From Bog-473 sp963728845 (GTDB lineage Bacteria; Actinomycetota; Acidimicrobiia; Acidimicrobiales; RAAP-2), in assembly GCA_963728845.1 (NCBI GenBank), contig CAVSLS010000041.1:124001-188000 (forward strand): a stretch of 64,000 bases of DNA. Reading direction: 5' to 3'. A program made the translations under genes and the position numbers. This document shows, in pieces, positions 24,595 through 33,700 of the stretch. Below the pieces are notes generated by a model that worked only from the letters and a program-made list of their open reading frames with translations, had not been told where the DNA came from and did not search any database. Numbering within the stretch: the first letter of the stretch is position 1; every line of letters starts with the position of its first letter.

Positions 24595-26416
24595 GTGGCC
24601 AATTCCAGGGAAGAAGAGCCGGGCCCGGAAGTCGACCCCGTCGAGATCGAGTGGCAGTTCGACGCCCTGGACCTGCGGCCGGTCGAGCGCTGGCTCGCCG
24701 CGCTGCCCACCCTCGCGGTCGAGGCGGTCGACGGCGGCACCGTCACCGCGCTGGCGCGTACGCCGCGTCGGTTGGTCGACTCCTACCTCGACACCGACGA
24801 CTGGCGCGTCGCCCGAGCCGGGTTCGTCGTCCGCACCCGGCAACGCGGCCGTCTGCGACGAGATCACCTTGAAGGACACCCGACCGGCGGAGGGGAGCGG
24901 CCTGCGCCAGCGTTTGGAGGTCACCGAGATGCTCCCCTCCTCGGGTGTCGGCGGCCTCGGATCCGAGGGACCGGTGGGGCGCCGCCTGCGTGCCATCGTC
25001 GGCTCACGGAGAATGCGCGAGGTGCTCCAGGTCCGCACGCGCCGACGGCCGTTTGCGTTGCGGGTCGGCGGCGTCGATGCGGCCGAGGTCGCGCTCGACG
25101 ACACCATGATCGTCGTCGGCAACGGTCAGCGGCCGATGCAGCTACGGCGAGTCGAGGTCGAGGTGCGCCCCGAGTGGCTCGATGCGCTGGATCCGATCGT
25201 CGAACAGCTGCGGGCCTCTTGCGGGCTCCAGGCGGCCACGCTCTCCAAGTTCGAGGCCGGCCTGCTCGCCCTCGGCCAGGAGATCCCGGCATCGCCCGAC
25301 CTCGGCTCGACCGCGATCTCCGACTCGTCGACCATGGGCGATCTGGCGTTCGCCGTGCTCCGCCGCCAGTTGGCCGTGCTCCGCGAGAAAGAACCGGGCA
25401 CGCGGCTGGGCGAGGATCCCGAGGAACTGCACGACATGCGCGTGGCGACACGACGCCTGCGCGCCGCGCTGGCCCTGTTCGCCGAGGTGCTGCCCGTACG
25501 GGCCCAGGTCTTCCGGGAAGAGCTGGGCTGGCTGGGCCGACTGCTCGGCAGCGTGCGCGACCTCGACGTGCAACAAGAGGGGTTGACGGAGATGGCCACC
25601 GCCACGGTCGGCTGGAGTGCCGGCGGCCGCCCCCGCGACCACGATCCCCTGGCGGTGCTGACCGCGCTCCTCGAGCGCGAACGCGACGCAGCCCGCGACG
25701 CCATGCTCAACGGCCTGGACTCCGTCCGCTTCGAACGCTTGGACCGAGGACTGGCTGCGATGGTGCAGCAAGGTCCGGCGCGCCGCTCGCTGGCCGCGCG
25801 GATGCCCGCGGTGATCGCCATGCCCGATCTCGTGGTGGTCCGCCACAAGGCCGTCGCCAAGGCAGCGAGGCGGGCCAAGAAGTCAGGCGTCGTTGCCGAC
25901 TTCCACCGCGTTCGCATCCGCTGCAAGCGGCTCCGCTACGCGCTCGAGTTCAGCGCGGAGGTCTACGGCGGCCGGACCGCCCGCTTCGTCCGGCAGCTCA
26001 CCGCGCTCCAAGACGAGCTCGGGCTCATGCAGGACGCCGAAGTGGCCTCGGTGCAGCTGGCCGACCTGGCCACGGGCGAGTCCCACCTGCCGCCCGCAAC
26101 GATCTTCGTGATGGGCGGCATGGCGGAACGGCACCGACGTGACGTGAACCGGCTCCTGCACCGCCTGCCCAAGGAGCTGCCCCGGATCGCGGGGCGCGAG
26201 TGGCGTGACCTCCTCGAGCTCATGGAACGCCGCCGGGCCGAGGCGGAGGCAGCCCGGCCGCCCGTCCGCAGCACCTTGCGGGCCGTGCCCCTGCCGCTGC
26301 CCGGGCCAGAGGGTGCGCCGGCGGCGGCGCAGACCGAGGAACCCCCGAACCATCCGGCCGGGCCCCCCGGTCTCACCGCGCTGGGCCCCCCGCCCCAGTC
26401 AGGCCAGGGGGAATGA
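24595..26416 (+). CDS. CYTH-CHAD domain protein (polyphosphate-associated), frameshifted
   Basis: About 606 residues when repaired. The N-terminal CYTH domain is a triphosphate tunnel fold (VEIEWQFDALD; SYLDTDDWRVARAGFVVRTR; then ITLKDTRPAEGSGLRQRLEVTE). The C-terminal CHAD domain has the conserved histidines and basic helices (ELHDMRVATRRLRAAL; FHRVRIRCKRLRYALEF). A proline-rich tail follows. CHAD domains bind inorganic polyphosphate. GTG start at 24595; one extra base near 24856 breaks the CYTH part. The 3' end overlaps the convergent EthD gene by 18 nt. Confidence 0.86.
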
Positions 26417-26767
26417 GCGCGCGTCGTCACCCATGACGACGCGCGGATGCTCGGTGAGGATGAAGTGCAGCCGGTCGGTGTCGAGGAAACGCTCGATGTC
26501 GACCCAGATGTCGGGGAAGTCGGGCTCCGCCATATGGGCCCGGTACGCGTCCATGCTTTCGAACCACTGCACCGTCACCCCGTCGAAACCGGGGTCGTCG
26601 TCGCCCGCGTAGTCTTCGAGTGCGCGTGGGTGCTGCTCGTAGCGGACGACGTGGCTTCCGCTCCGGCTGGCCGCGATCAGCGGTCCGTGGACGTCCCGCC
26701 AGTGCGCGTGGAACTCGGCGGGGCTGAGACCGTCCTTGCGGCGCAGCAGGCACGTGAGCCTGACCAT
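26399..26767 (-). CDS. EthD-domain (dimeric alpha-beta barrel) protein
   Basis: A 122-residue protein of the EthD family. It has the typical start VRLTCLLRRKDGLSPAEFHAHWRDVHGPL, then YEQHPR and GFDGVTVQWFESMDAYRAHM. EthD proteins accompany catabolic oxidoreductases but mostly lack a proven reaction. It is convergent with the CYTH-CHAD gene. No partner gene is adjacent. Confidence 0.85.
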   Translation of the reverse strand: MVRLTCLLRRKDGLSPAEFHAHWRDVHGPLIAASRSGSHVVRYEQHPRALEDYAGDDDPGFDGVTVQWFESMDAYRAHMAEPDFPDIWVDIERFLDTDRLHFILTEHPRVVMGDDARSFPLA

Positions 26768-26843
26768 CGGACCTCCTCGGGTGAGCGGATGAAGCGGGAC
26801 ACGGCGGCGATCGGCGCCCCCGCAGGCTAGGCGCCCCGCCGTG

Positions 26844-26951
26844 TCACGGCAGGGTGAACGTGAGGCCCGAGCGCGAGCCGCCCGTGCCGCCGCCGACAGA
26901 GACGCCGCCGAGCGTGATGCCGGTCGGGCGCAGGTCGCGCAGTGAGCTCAT
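26844..26951 (-). CDS. Possible 35-residue Gly/Ser-rich peptide
   Basis: A short open frame, MSSLRDLRPTGITLGG to SGLTFTLP, preceded by AGGGAAGG and by an in-frame stop four codons upstream. It is glycine-rich and unlike the surrounding antisense readings. It could be a real peptide or the remnant of a larger gene's C-terminus; the evidence is weak. Confidence 0.25.
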   Translation of the reverse strand: MSSLRDLRPTGITLGGVSVGGGTGGSRSGLTFTLP

Positions 26952-27243
26952 CGGCCTTCCCTACTCCTGCGGGCAGCGGCCGCTCCAGATCCTCCGACGA
27001 TCTCTGAGTTCTCTCCGCTGGTCTCGCTACCGGCCGGGGGACGTCACACCGCGGCTCTCGTGGGCCATCGGGTTGATGGTCGCGTCGTGTTGTGGCAGCC
27101 GCCGGGCCGGCCCCCGAGACCGGAGGGGGGAACGGAGGAGGTCCCGGAGGCCGGGCCCGGTGGCGGTCCACCGTCCGACCTGAAGGGGCGGCCGCTCACC
27201 GGCCACCCCGTCGGCGGAGGTTGGGTTAGAGGTCGAAGAGGCT

Positions 27244-27276
27244 GGTTCGTGTCGAACAGACCCAGGGACACGAACC
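27244..27276. repeat. Perfect 10-bp inverted repeat (GGTTCGTGTC / GACACGAACC)
   Basis: GGTTCGTGTC (27244-27253) and GACACGAACC (27267-27276) flank a 13-nt spacer. It is a strong hairpin or an operator-like dyad in the gene-poor region. Confidence 0.6.
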
Positions 27277-27357
27277 CTCCGTTGCCTTGCACGACCCGGG
27301 TGCGACCCCTCATTCCGAACCCCCCCATCGCCCCTCATAGCGTCTCCCCTTGCCGTC

Positions 27358-27373
27358 CCCACGTTTGCGTGGG
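27358..27373. repeat. Hairpin CCCACG-TTTG-CGTGGG
   Basis: A 6-bp perfect stem with a tetraloop. Its stem core and T-rich loop resemble those of the hairpin at 27448-27472. Confidence 0.5.
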
Positions 27374-27447
27374 CGACTCCTCTGTGCCCTTCGCTTCTGA
27401 AACGGGGGGATCGGCTGGATCTTGCGCGGCGCGCGGGAGAATTCAGC

Positions 27448-27472
27448 CCTGCACCCACTTTGTGGGCGCAGG
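27448..27472. repeat. 11-bp hairpin around CCCAC-TTT-GTGGG
   Basis: CCTGCACCCAC (27448-27458) pairs with GTGGGCGCAGG (27462-27472) around TTT, with one A-C mismatch. It lies 64 nt upstream of the TSUP start, close enough to be a leader element. Confidence 0.55.
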
Positions 27473-27535
27473 CCGGGCAGGTCGTCGATGCCGACGCGGC
27501 GGGCAGACGCCACCGGTCCCGTACTGTTGCGCTGC

Positions 27536-28285
27536 ATGCCCGCCTCCCACGTCGTGCTGATCGTCCTGGGTGGGGTGGGCGCCGGCATCTTCAACGGCGT
27601 GGCCGGCGGCGGCAGCCTGATTTCGTTCCCGATCCTGCTCGGACTCGGCTACCCCGCGCTCACGGCCAACATCACCAACACGATCGGTATCTGGCCCGGC
27701 TACGTCGCCTCCGCGGCCGGTTTCCGCAACGAGGTCGGCGACCAGGCCCGGCGACTGGTCCGCCTCACCCCCTTCGCCCTTGCCGGCGGGATCGCCGGCG
27801 CACTGCTCCTGCTGACCACGTCACCGGCGACATTCGACGACGTGGTCCCCTGGCTCGTCCTGGGGGCCGCCGCCCTGTTCGCCGCCCAACCGGCACTGCG
27901 GCGTGCCCTCGACCGTGGCTCGGCCCATCCCCGCACCCGTCCGGTGCTCCTGGTCGCCGGGGTCTTCGCCGCCTCCGTGTACGGCGGCTACTTCGGTGCC
28001 GCCATGGGCGTCATGTTCCTCGCCGTGCTGGGCCTCGCCCTTCCCGTCTCCCTCGCCCACACCAGCGGACTGCGGGCGGTGCTGTCAATGGTCGTCAACG
28101 GCATCGCCGCCGTGGTGTTCCTCATTCACGGCGGGTTGGCCTGGGAGGCGGTGGGGCTGCTGGCGTTGGGCAGCCTCTTCGGCGGCTACGTCGGGGCCCG
28201 GCTTGCCCTCACCCTCCCCGCCCCCGCGCTCCGTGCCGTCGTCGTCGCCATCGGCGTCGGCACCGCGGTGAAGCTGCTCGTCTGA
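27536..28285 (+). CDS. TSUP family (TauE/SafE) membrane permease
   Basis: A 249-residue membrane protein with about eight hydrophobic segments and the TSUP hallmarks (GAGIFNGVAGGGSLISFPILLGLGYPAL near the N-terminus; the repeated half YGGYFGAAMGVMFLAVLGL). These carriers move sulfite, sulfoacetate or other anions in or out. The ATG at 27536 is chosen because the signal-like first helix starts directly after it; the upstream frame (27422) contains the hairpins. It is convergent with the 5-oxoprolinase genes. A sulfur substrate is not shown. Confidence 0.88.
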   Translation: MPASHVVLIVLGGVGAGIFNGVAGGGSLISFPILLGLGYPALTANITNTIGIWPGYVASAAGFRNEVGDQARRLVRLTPFALAGGIAGALLLLTTSPATFDDVVPWLVLGAAALFAAQPALRRALDRGSAHPRTRPVLLVAGVFAASVYGGYFGAAMGVMFLAVLGLALPVSLAHTSGLRAVLSMVVNGIAAVVFLIHGGLAWEAVGLLALGSLFGGYVGARLALTLPAPALRAVVVAIGVGTAVKLLV

Positions 28286-28307
28286 GCGGCAGCCACGGCA
28301 GGCGCGG

Positions 28308-29999
28308 TCAGTCCACCGCCAACGGGTAGTACCCGACGACCGCCCGCTCCAGGGCGCGGCGCAACGAGGCGGCCGCATCGCGCGCCGCCGCCAGGTCGAC
28401 GGGGACGAGGCGGACGCCGACGCCCGGTGCGCACTGACCGAGACGGCCGTGGTCCGCCGACGCCACTACCGCCAGCACCGGATACCCGCCGAGCGTCGCG
28501 TGGTCGGGCAAGAGGACGACAGGGTCTTGGTCCGGTGGCACCTGTACCGCGCCGGTTACCACGCCCTGCGAGTCGAGCTCGTCGGTCCCTCTCCCTTTCG
28601 ATCGCAGGTTGGGCGCCCGACCCTCCGCCCGCAGCCGGATCCCGACGCGGTTGCTGTGCGGCAGGACGCGGAAGACCTTCTCTGCCAACCTCGCCAGTGC
28701 GTCCGGCTCGAACTGTTCGGGATGGGGCCCGGGCACGACACGGAGATCCACGGGCACGCCGCCCCCCTCGACCTCCGTCGCGGCACCTGCCACCAGATGG
28801 TCGGCGAGCGGCGGAGTCCACGGGCCCGCGTGCAGACGAGCGCCGGGGCGGATCGGCCCGGCGCCGAGTCCAGTGAGCTCGTCGCTCGCGCTGCTCGCGA
28901 AGACCTCGGGCCCGAGGAGACCGCCCGCGACCGCCAGGTAGGTGCGGCAGCCTCGTTGCAGCCGCCCGACCTCGAGTTCCTGTCCGCCGAGCAGGGGCAG
29001 GAGCTGGCCCGCCGGCTGCGCCGTGCCGTCGAGCCGGAGTGCGGGCGCAGCGCCCACGACGGCGACGTGGCACGCCGCCAGACAGCGCAGCCGTGCCCCG
29101 CCGCCGGTCAGCTCCAGGGTGCCCGATCCCGCCGCGTTACCGACGAGCCGATTGGCCAAGGCGAAGGACATGCCATCGGCGGGGGCCGCGTTGGGCACAC
29201 CGAGCGCGGCCACCTTCCGCCGACCGTCGTCCTGTACGACGGCGCGCAGGCCGGGTGCCACGACCTCGAACACGCAACGGGCCGCGGCCGGCGGCGACCA
29301 GTCCGGTGCTCGCACCGGAGCCGGACGGAGCGGGTCGCCTGCGCCCGCCTCGGTGAACCTGACCCGGTCGCCCGGCCTGAGGACGGCATAGGGGGGGCGA
29401 TCGGGTGAGAAGAGGGGAAAGCCGGTGCGCCCGACGAGCTGCCACCCGCCCGGCGAGGCGGTCGGGTAGACGGCGGCATGCCCGCCGGCGAGCGCCACCG
29501 AGCCCGCAGGCACGACCGGGCGCGCACGGTCGTGCCGCGGTACCGCACGCAGCGGGTCGGGAAGCCCCTCCAAGTAGGCGAACCCGGGCGAGAACCCCAC
29601 GACGGCGACGGTCAACGCCTCGTCCTTCATGAGTGCGACCACCTCGTCGGGTGAGCACCCGACGCGGGTGGCCACCGCCACGAGGTCCGGGCCGTCGAAG
29701 GTGCACGGGACGGTCACGACGCGTCCCCGCTCCCCCGGGTCGTCGACCGTGCGGCGTGCCGGCTCGTCGGCCAGGACGTCCTCGGTCACGGCCAGCACGG
29801 CCCCCGGCTCCAGGTCGGGGTCGACCAGTGACACCATGACCGTGGCGAAGCCGCACACCACCTCGACGGCGCCCGCATCGGCCAGGCGAGCCTCGAGCAC
29901 CCGGCCCAGCGCGCGACCCGACGCCGGGTCGGCCACGCCGATAAGGAAGGCGCGGTCACCGAGGGGCCGCACCGCCCCGTCGGGGATGGAGCCTGTCAT
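28308..29999 (-). CDS. 5-oxoprolinase subunits B and C fused (PxpB-PxpC; KipI-KipA type)
   Basis: A 563-residue fusion. The N-terminal part (about 1-210) is PxpB/KipI (PLGDRAFLIGV; CSPDEVVALMKDEALTVAVVGFSPGFAYLEGLP; ASPGGWQLVGRT). The rest is PxpC/KipA (VVAPGLRAVVQDDGRRKVAALGVP; PADGMSFALANRLVGN; SNRVGIRLRAEG; DSQGVVTGAVQVPPDQDPVVLLPDHATLGGYPVLA). The separate subunits of E. coli and Bacillus are joined here. The ATG overlaps the pxpA stop by 4 nt (ATGA). Together they would convert 5-oxoproline to glutamate with ATP, removing a damage product of glutamine and glutamate. Confidence 0.93.
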   Translation of the reverse strand: MTGSIPDGAVRPLGDRAFLIGVADPASGRALGRVLEARLADAGAVEVVCGFATVMVSLVDPDLEPGAVLAVTEDVLADEPARRTVDDPGERGRVVTVPCTFDGPDLVAVATRVGCSPDEVVALMKDEALTVAVVGFSPGFAYLEGLPDPLRAVPRHDRARPVVPAGSVALAGGHAAVYPTASPGGWQLVGRTGFPLFSPDRPPYAVLRPGDRVRFTEAGAGDPLRPAPVRAPDWSPPAAARCVFEVVAPGLRAVVQDDGRRKVAALGVPNAAPADGMSFALANRLVGNAAGSGTLELTGGGARLRCLAACHVAVVGAAPALRLDGTAQPAGQLLPLLGGQELEVGRLQRGCRTYLAVAGGLLGPEVFASSASDELTGLGAGPIRPGARLHAGPWTPPLADHLVAGAATEVEGGGVPVDLRVVPGPHPEQFEPDALARLAEKVFRVLPHSNRVGIRLRAEGRAPNLRSKGRGTDELDSQGVVTGAVQVPPDQDPVVLLPDHATLGGYPVLAVVASADHGRLGQCAPGVGVRLVPVDLAAARDAAASLRRALERAVVGYYPLAVD

Positions 30000-30769
30000 G
30001 CACGCGCCGGTGCGACCACGTCGATCCCCGCTCCCGCCATGGCCTGACGGACCGCGCTGGCGATCGCCACCGCCCCGCGTGTGTCGCCGTGCACGCACAG
30101 TGTGTCCACCCACAATGTGAGCACGCTGCCGTCGACGGCCACCGCGGCACCACGGGCGAGGCAGACCGCCTGCGCGGCCGCCTCCTCCGGGTCACTCAGG
30201 GTCGCACCGGGCGCGCTGCGCTCGACCAGGGTCCCGTCGGGCCGGTACACACGGTCGCAGAAACCTTCCTCACGGGCCACCATGCCATCACGCAGGACCA
30301 TCGCCATGGCGCGACAACCCGACGGCAGCACCACCGCGGCACTCTCCCCGTAGCTGTCGCGCACCGCGTCGCGGAAGGCCTCGTAGATCGCGCCGCCCTT
30401 GGCGACCTCTTCGTAGAGCGCCCCGTGTGCCTTGACGGACTCAATTGTGGTGCCGGCGGAGCGGCACACGCGGGCAAGCGCGCGCAGCTGCTCGTTCAGC
30501 GAGGCGCGGAGCTCGTCGCGGTCGATCGCAATCGGGCGGCGGCCGAAGCCGGCCGGATCGGGGTAGGAGGGGTGGGCCCCCACCCGGACCGAATGCTCCA
30601 GGGCCGCCGCCACCGTCGACTCCATGGACTCGTCGTCGCCAGTGTGGCCGCCACAGGCGACATGAGCGGTCGTGACGTGAGCGAGGAGCGTACGCTCTGT
30701 CTCGATCCCCTCCGCATCGGGCGCCTCGCCGACGTCGGCGTTGAGATCGATCGTCCGTTTGCGGGACAC
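29996..30769 (-). CDS. pxpA: 5-oxoprolinase subunit A (LamB/YcsF family)
   Basis: A 257-residue protein. The family start IDLNADVGEAPDAEG, HVACGGHTGDDESM, RVGAHPSYPDPAGFGRR, SVKAHGALY and the C-terminal LCVHGDTRGAV are all present. The gene is coupled by ATGA to the fused pxpBC gene and begins 4 nt after the Lhr helicase stop, so it is expressed from the helicase transcript or an internal promoter. Confidence 0.94.
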   Translation of the reverse strand: MSRKRTIDLNADVGEAPDAEGIETERTLLAHVTTAHVACGGHTGDDESMESTVAAALEHSVRVGAHPSYPDPAGFGRRPIAIDRDELRASLNEQLRALARVCRSAGTTIESVKAHGALYEEVAKGGAIYEAFRDAVRDSYGESAAVVLPSGCRAMAMVLRDGMVAREEGFCDRVYRPDGTLVERSAPGATLSDPEEAAAQAVCLARGAAVAVDGSVLTLWVDTLCVHGDTRGAVAIASAVRQAMAGAGIDVVAPARA

Positions 30770-30773
30770 GTGG

Positions 30774-33700
30774 TCAGCCGGCCTCGAGGTGATCCACGAC
30801 GATGCCGTCGCGGTACACCACGCGCTGGTTGCGGCGTGTCGGCACGCGTGTCCCCCCGATGATCGAGCCCGTCATGTTGAGCGGGTCGGCCCCGGCGACC
30901 ACAACCTGCTCGCCCTCGGTGCGGCGGCGCACCGAGCGCAACTCGTCGAAGGCTTCCGGGAGCGCGTACTGCTCGCCCGAGAGCCCCGCGACGAAGCGAC
31001 CCCCGAGCGCCAGCCCTCGCGCCTCCATGCGGCGCAGGGCCCAGACCACTTCGCGCCAGGGTACCTTGAACGACTCGCGTCCCCAGAGCTCCCATGCCAC
31101 CACGCCCCAGCGCACGAGGAGCTGGTGGGCCACCGATTCGGCCAGTGCCTCGTTGCCCGGCGAGAGCATCCCGTCGTCCAGTACCGGTGCGCCCAGGACC
31201 TCGGGTCCAGGAAGGAGCGACCACCGGCCCTCACCGATGCCGGATCCGACCGGCGCCCGGCGGCGGGCCAACCGGCCTGACGGGCGTCGCACCGTTCGCG
31301 TCCGCCAGCGATCGCGCGTCGAGAGCAACGCGCGCACGGCCGAGAAGGCGTCGGCGGTGACCAGGCCTCGGGCAACGAGGTCCCAGAGCCCCTCGTCGAC
31401 CTCGGCCGGGAGCCTGCCGGTAAGGGGGGCCAGCTCCGGACGGAAGCAGGCGCCTCGCACCTGCAATGCACCCAGGACATCTGCCGCGGCGCCGACTTCG
31501 GGCTCCGATGCGACGGACCCTGCCCGCACGGCGCGCAGCATCGTCTCGAGGTCGTCGCGCACGACGAAGGCGAGCGGCGTGGCCGGCGAGGGAGCGCCGC
31601 TGCGCCCGGTCCTTTCTGCCCGCGGGGTGAGGCGTCCCCAGGCCACTTCTCCGGAAAGGCACAGCTCGTCAAGCCACCGGGGGTCGTACCCGCTGACTCG
31701 GGCCGGCAGGATCTGGGCCTCCCACTCCGCCGCCGGCGCCTCAATTCCCTGCAGTTGCTCGAGGACCTCCATCAGCCCCGCACGACCCTCCACCCGGCTG
31801 TCGGGAGTGACGTGCTGCCAGCGCGTGAGGAAGCGTACGAAGTCGGCGATCGGCATCGCGTCGACCGAGCCGCGGCGACGGCGGCGGCTCGCGCCGTGCA
31901 GCCGCACCAGGAGGTTGCGAGCGCACCAGCGCCCGTCGGGCAGCTCAATGGCGGAGCCCCCGCCTTCGAGCCGGGCCAGGGCCGTGCGCGCCCGGCCCGG
32001 CGAGAGGGGCGCGCCCATCGGTGCCCCCGAGGGCAGCGCGGCGTCGGCCACGAGCTGGTCGACCGTCACGGGCCCCGCCAGCTGGAGGTGCCCGGCCACG
32101 CAGGCCGCGGCCGCGTCGTCATCGTCGCCGAGTGCTGCCGCGGCCGAGCGGCGCTCGGTGGCCACCCAGCTGCCGTCGAGCAGGCTGGCCCGGCCCTCGG
32201 CCACCAGCGCGTCGTACCAACCGGCCCAGTCGGGACAGGGCCGGGCCGCCACCAACGAGAGCAGCAGGTCGTGTAACTCGTCGGGGTCGCGAGGACGCGG
32301 GCGGACCTGGTCGAGCACCACCGCCACCGCATCGGGGTCCAGGGCGGCGAGCTCGTGTGCCGGCACCGGCAGCCCGCCGGGACCGAGCTCACCGAGGCCG
32401 CGCCGCAAGGACAGGGCACGGGTGCGACGCTCCTCCAGTGGGGCATCGTCAAGGTAGGTGAAGGGGCGCCCGCTCAGGATGGCATGGGAGAAGGGGGACG
32501 GCTCCGAGGACTCGACCGCGTGCACCGCGATCTCGCCCGACTCGATCTTGCTCCACACCTCGACCAGACCCTCCACGGACAGCCCCTCGTGCAGGCAGTC
32601 GTCGACGGTCTGGCGGGCCAGCACGTGGTCGGGCACCGCGACCGGTCCCGGCGGCGCGTTCTCCTGGCAGGCGGCGAGACCCGGCCACACGGCGGCAAGC
32701 AGGTCGTCCGCCTCCATGCGCTGGAGGTGGATGGGCCGGCGCTTGCCACCGTTCATGCGGGGCAGCACGAGGGCACGATTGAGGTTCCAACGCCAGCGAG
32801 CCCCGAGCATCGGATGCGGCAACACGGCCTGGGTCAGCACCTCGGGTGCCTTGGCGCTCGTCAGCATGGACTGCACCCGCGTCAGCGGGAAGCTGTGCTG
32901 GGGCCCGAGTGAGAGGACGACGGTGTCGTCGTCCGCTGCCGCCTGCAACTCGAAGTCGAACGAGACGCAGAACCGCTTGCGCAGGGCCAGGCCGAGCGCG
33001 CGGTTGACGCGCCCGCCGAAGGGACCGTGGATGATCAGCTGCGATCCCTCGCTGTCGTCGAAGCAGCGCTCCACGACGATGCGCTGGCGCGTCGGCAGGT
33101 GGCCGAGCGCCGCCAGGCCGGCGGCGCAGTAGGCGACCACCTGCTGGGCCACCTCGGCGGACACCCCGGCGCGCTCGCGCACGACACGACGCGCGCCGTC
33201 GCCGTCACCGGCGTGGAGCAGCGGCTCCAGCGCGGACCGCAGATCGCTGACCGCCTCGGAGAGCTCGGCCGTGCGGGCTGGGGCCTCGCCCAGCCAGAAG
33301 GGGATCGTCGGGGGCAGGTCGCCTGCGTCGTGGACCCGGACCGTCCCCACCTCCACCTTGGCCACCCGCCACGAGTGCGTGCCCAGAAGGAAGATGTCTC
33401 CCGCCGTCGCCTCGACCGCGAAGTCCTCGTGCACCGAGCCGACGGTCACCCCGTCGGGATCGAGCACCACCCGGTAGTCCCCCGTCTCCGGTATGGCACC
33501 ACCACCCGTCAGCGCGGCCAACCGTGCGCCGCGGCGGGCCCGCAGCCGCCCGTTGACGGCATCGTGGTGCAGGTGGGCCCCCCGACGTCCGCGCCCGGTC
33601 TCGATCCCCCAACTCGCCAGCGCCACCACGTCGTCGAAGTCCTTCCGGGACAGCTCGACATAGGGAGCCGCCCGCCTGGTCATCTCCCACATCGCCTCGA

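Larger units (their letters stand above)
26952..27535. other. Gene-poor region with three strong hairpins
   Basis: No open frame in these 584 nt is convincing: the readings are short, mutually overlapping and without homology-like features. Three stable inverted repeats stand out at 27244-27276, 27358-27373 and 27448-27472 (listed separately). The region could hold a non-coding RNA, a decayed gene or a long leader for the TSUP gene. Confidence 0.5.

Noticed and set aside
24214..26142. A 642-codon plus-strand frame over the NUDIX and CYTH-CHAD genes
   Set aside because: Only its middle is the CYTH N-terminus; the start is antisense to the NUDIX gene, and beyond the break the sequence is a shadow of the CHAD frame.
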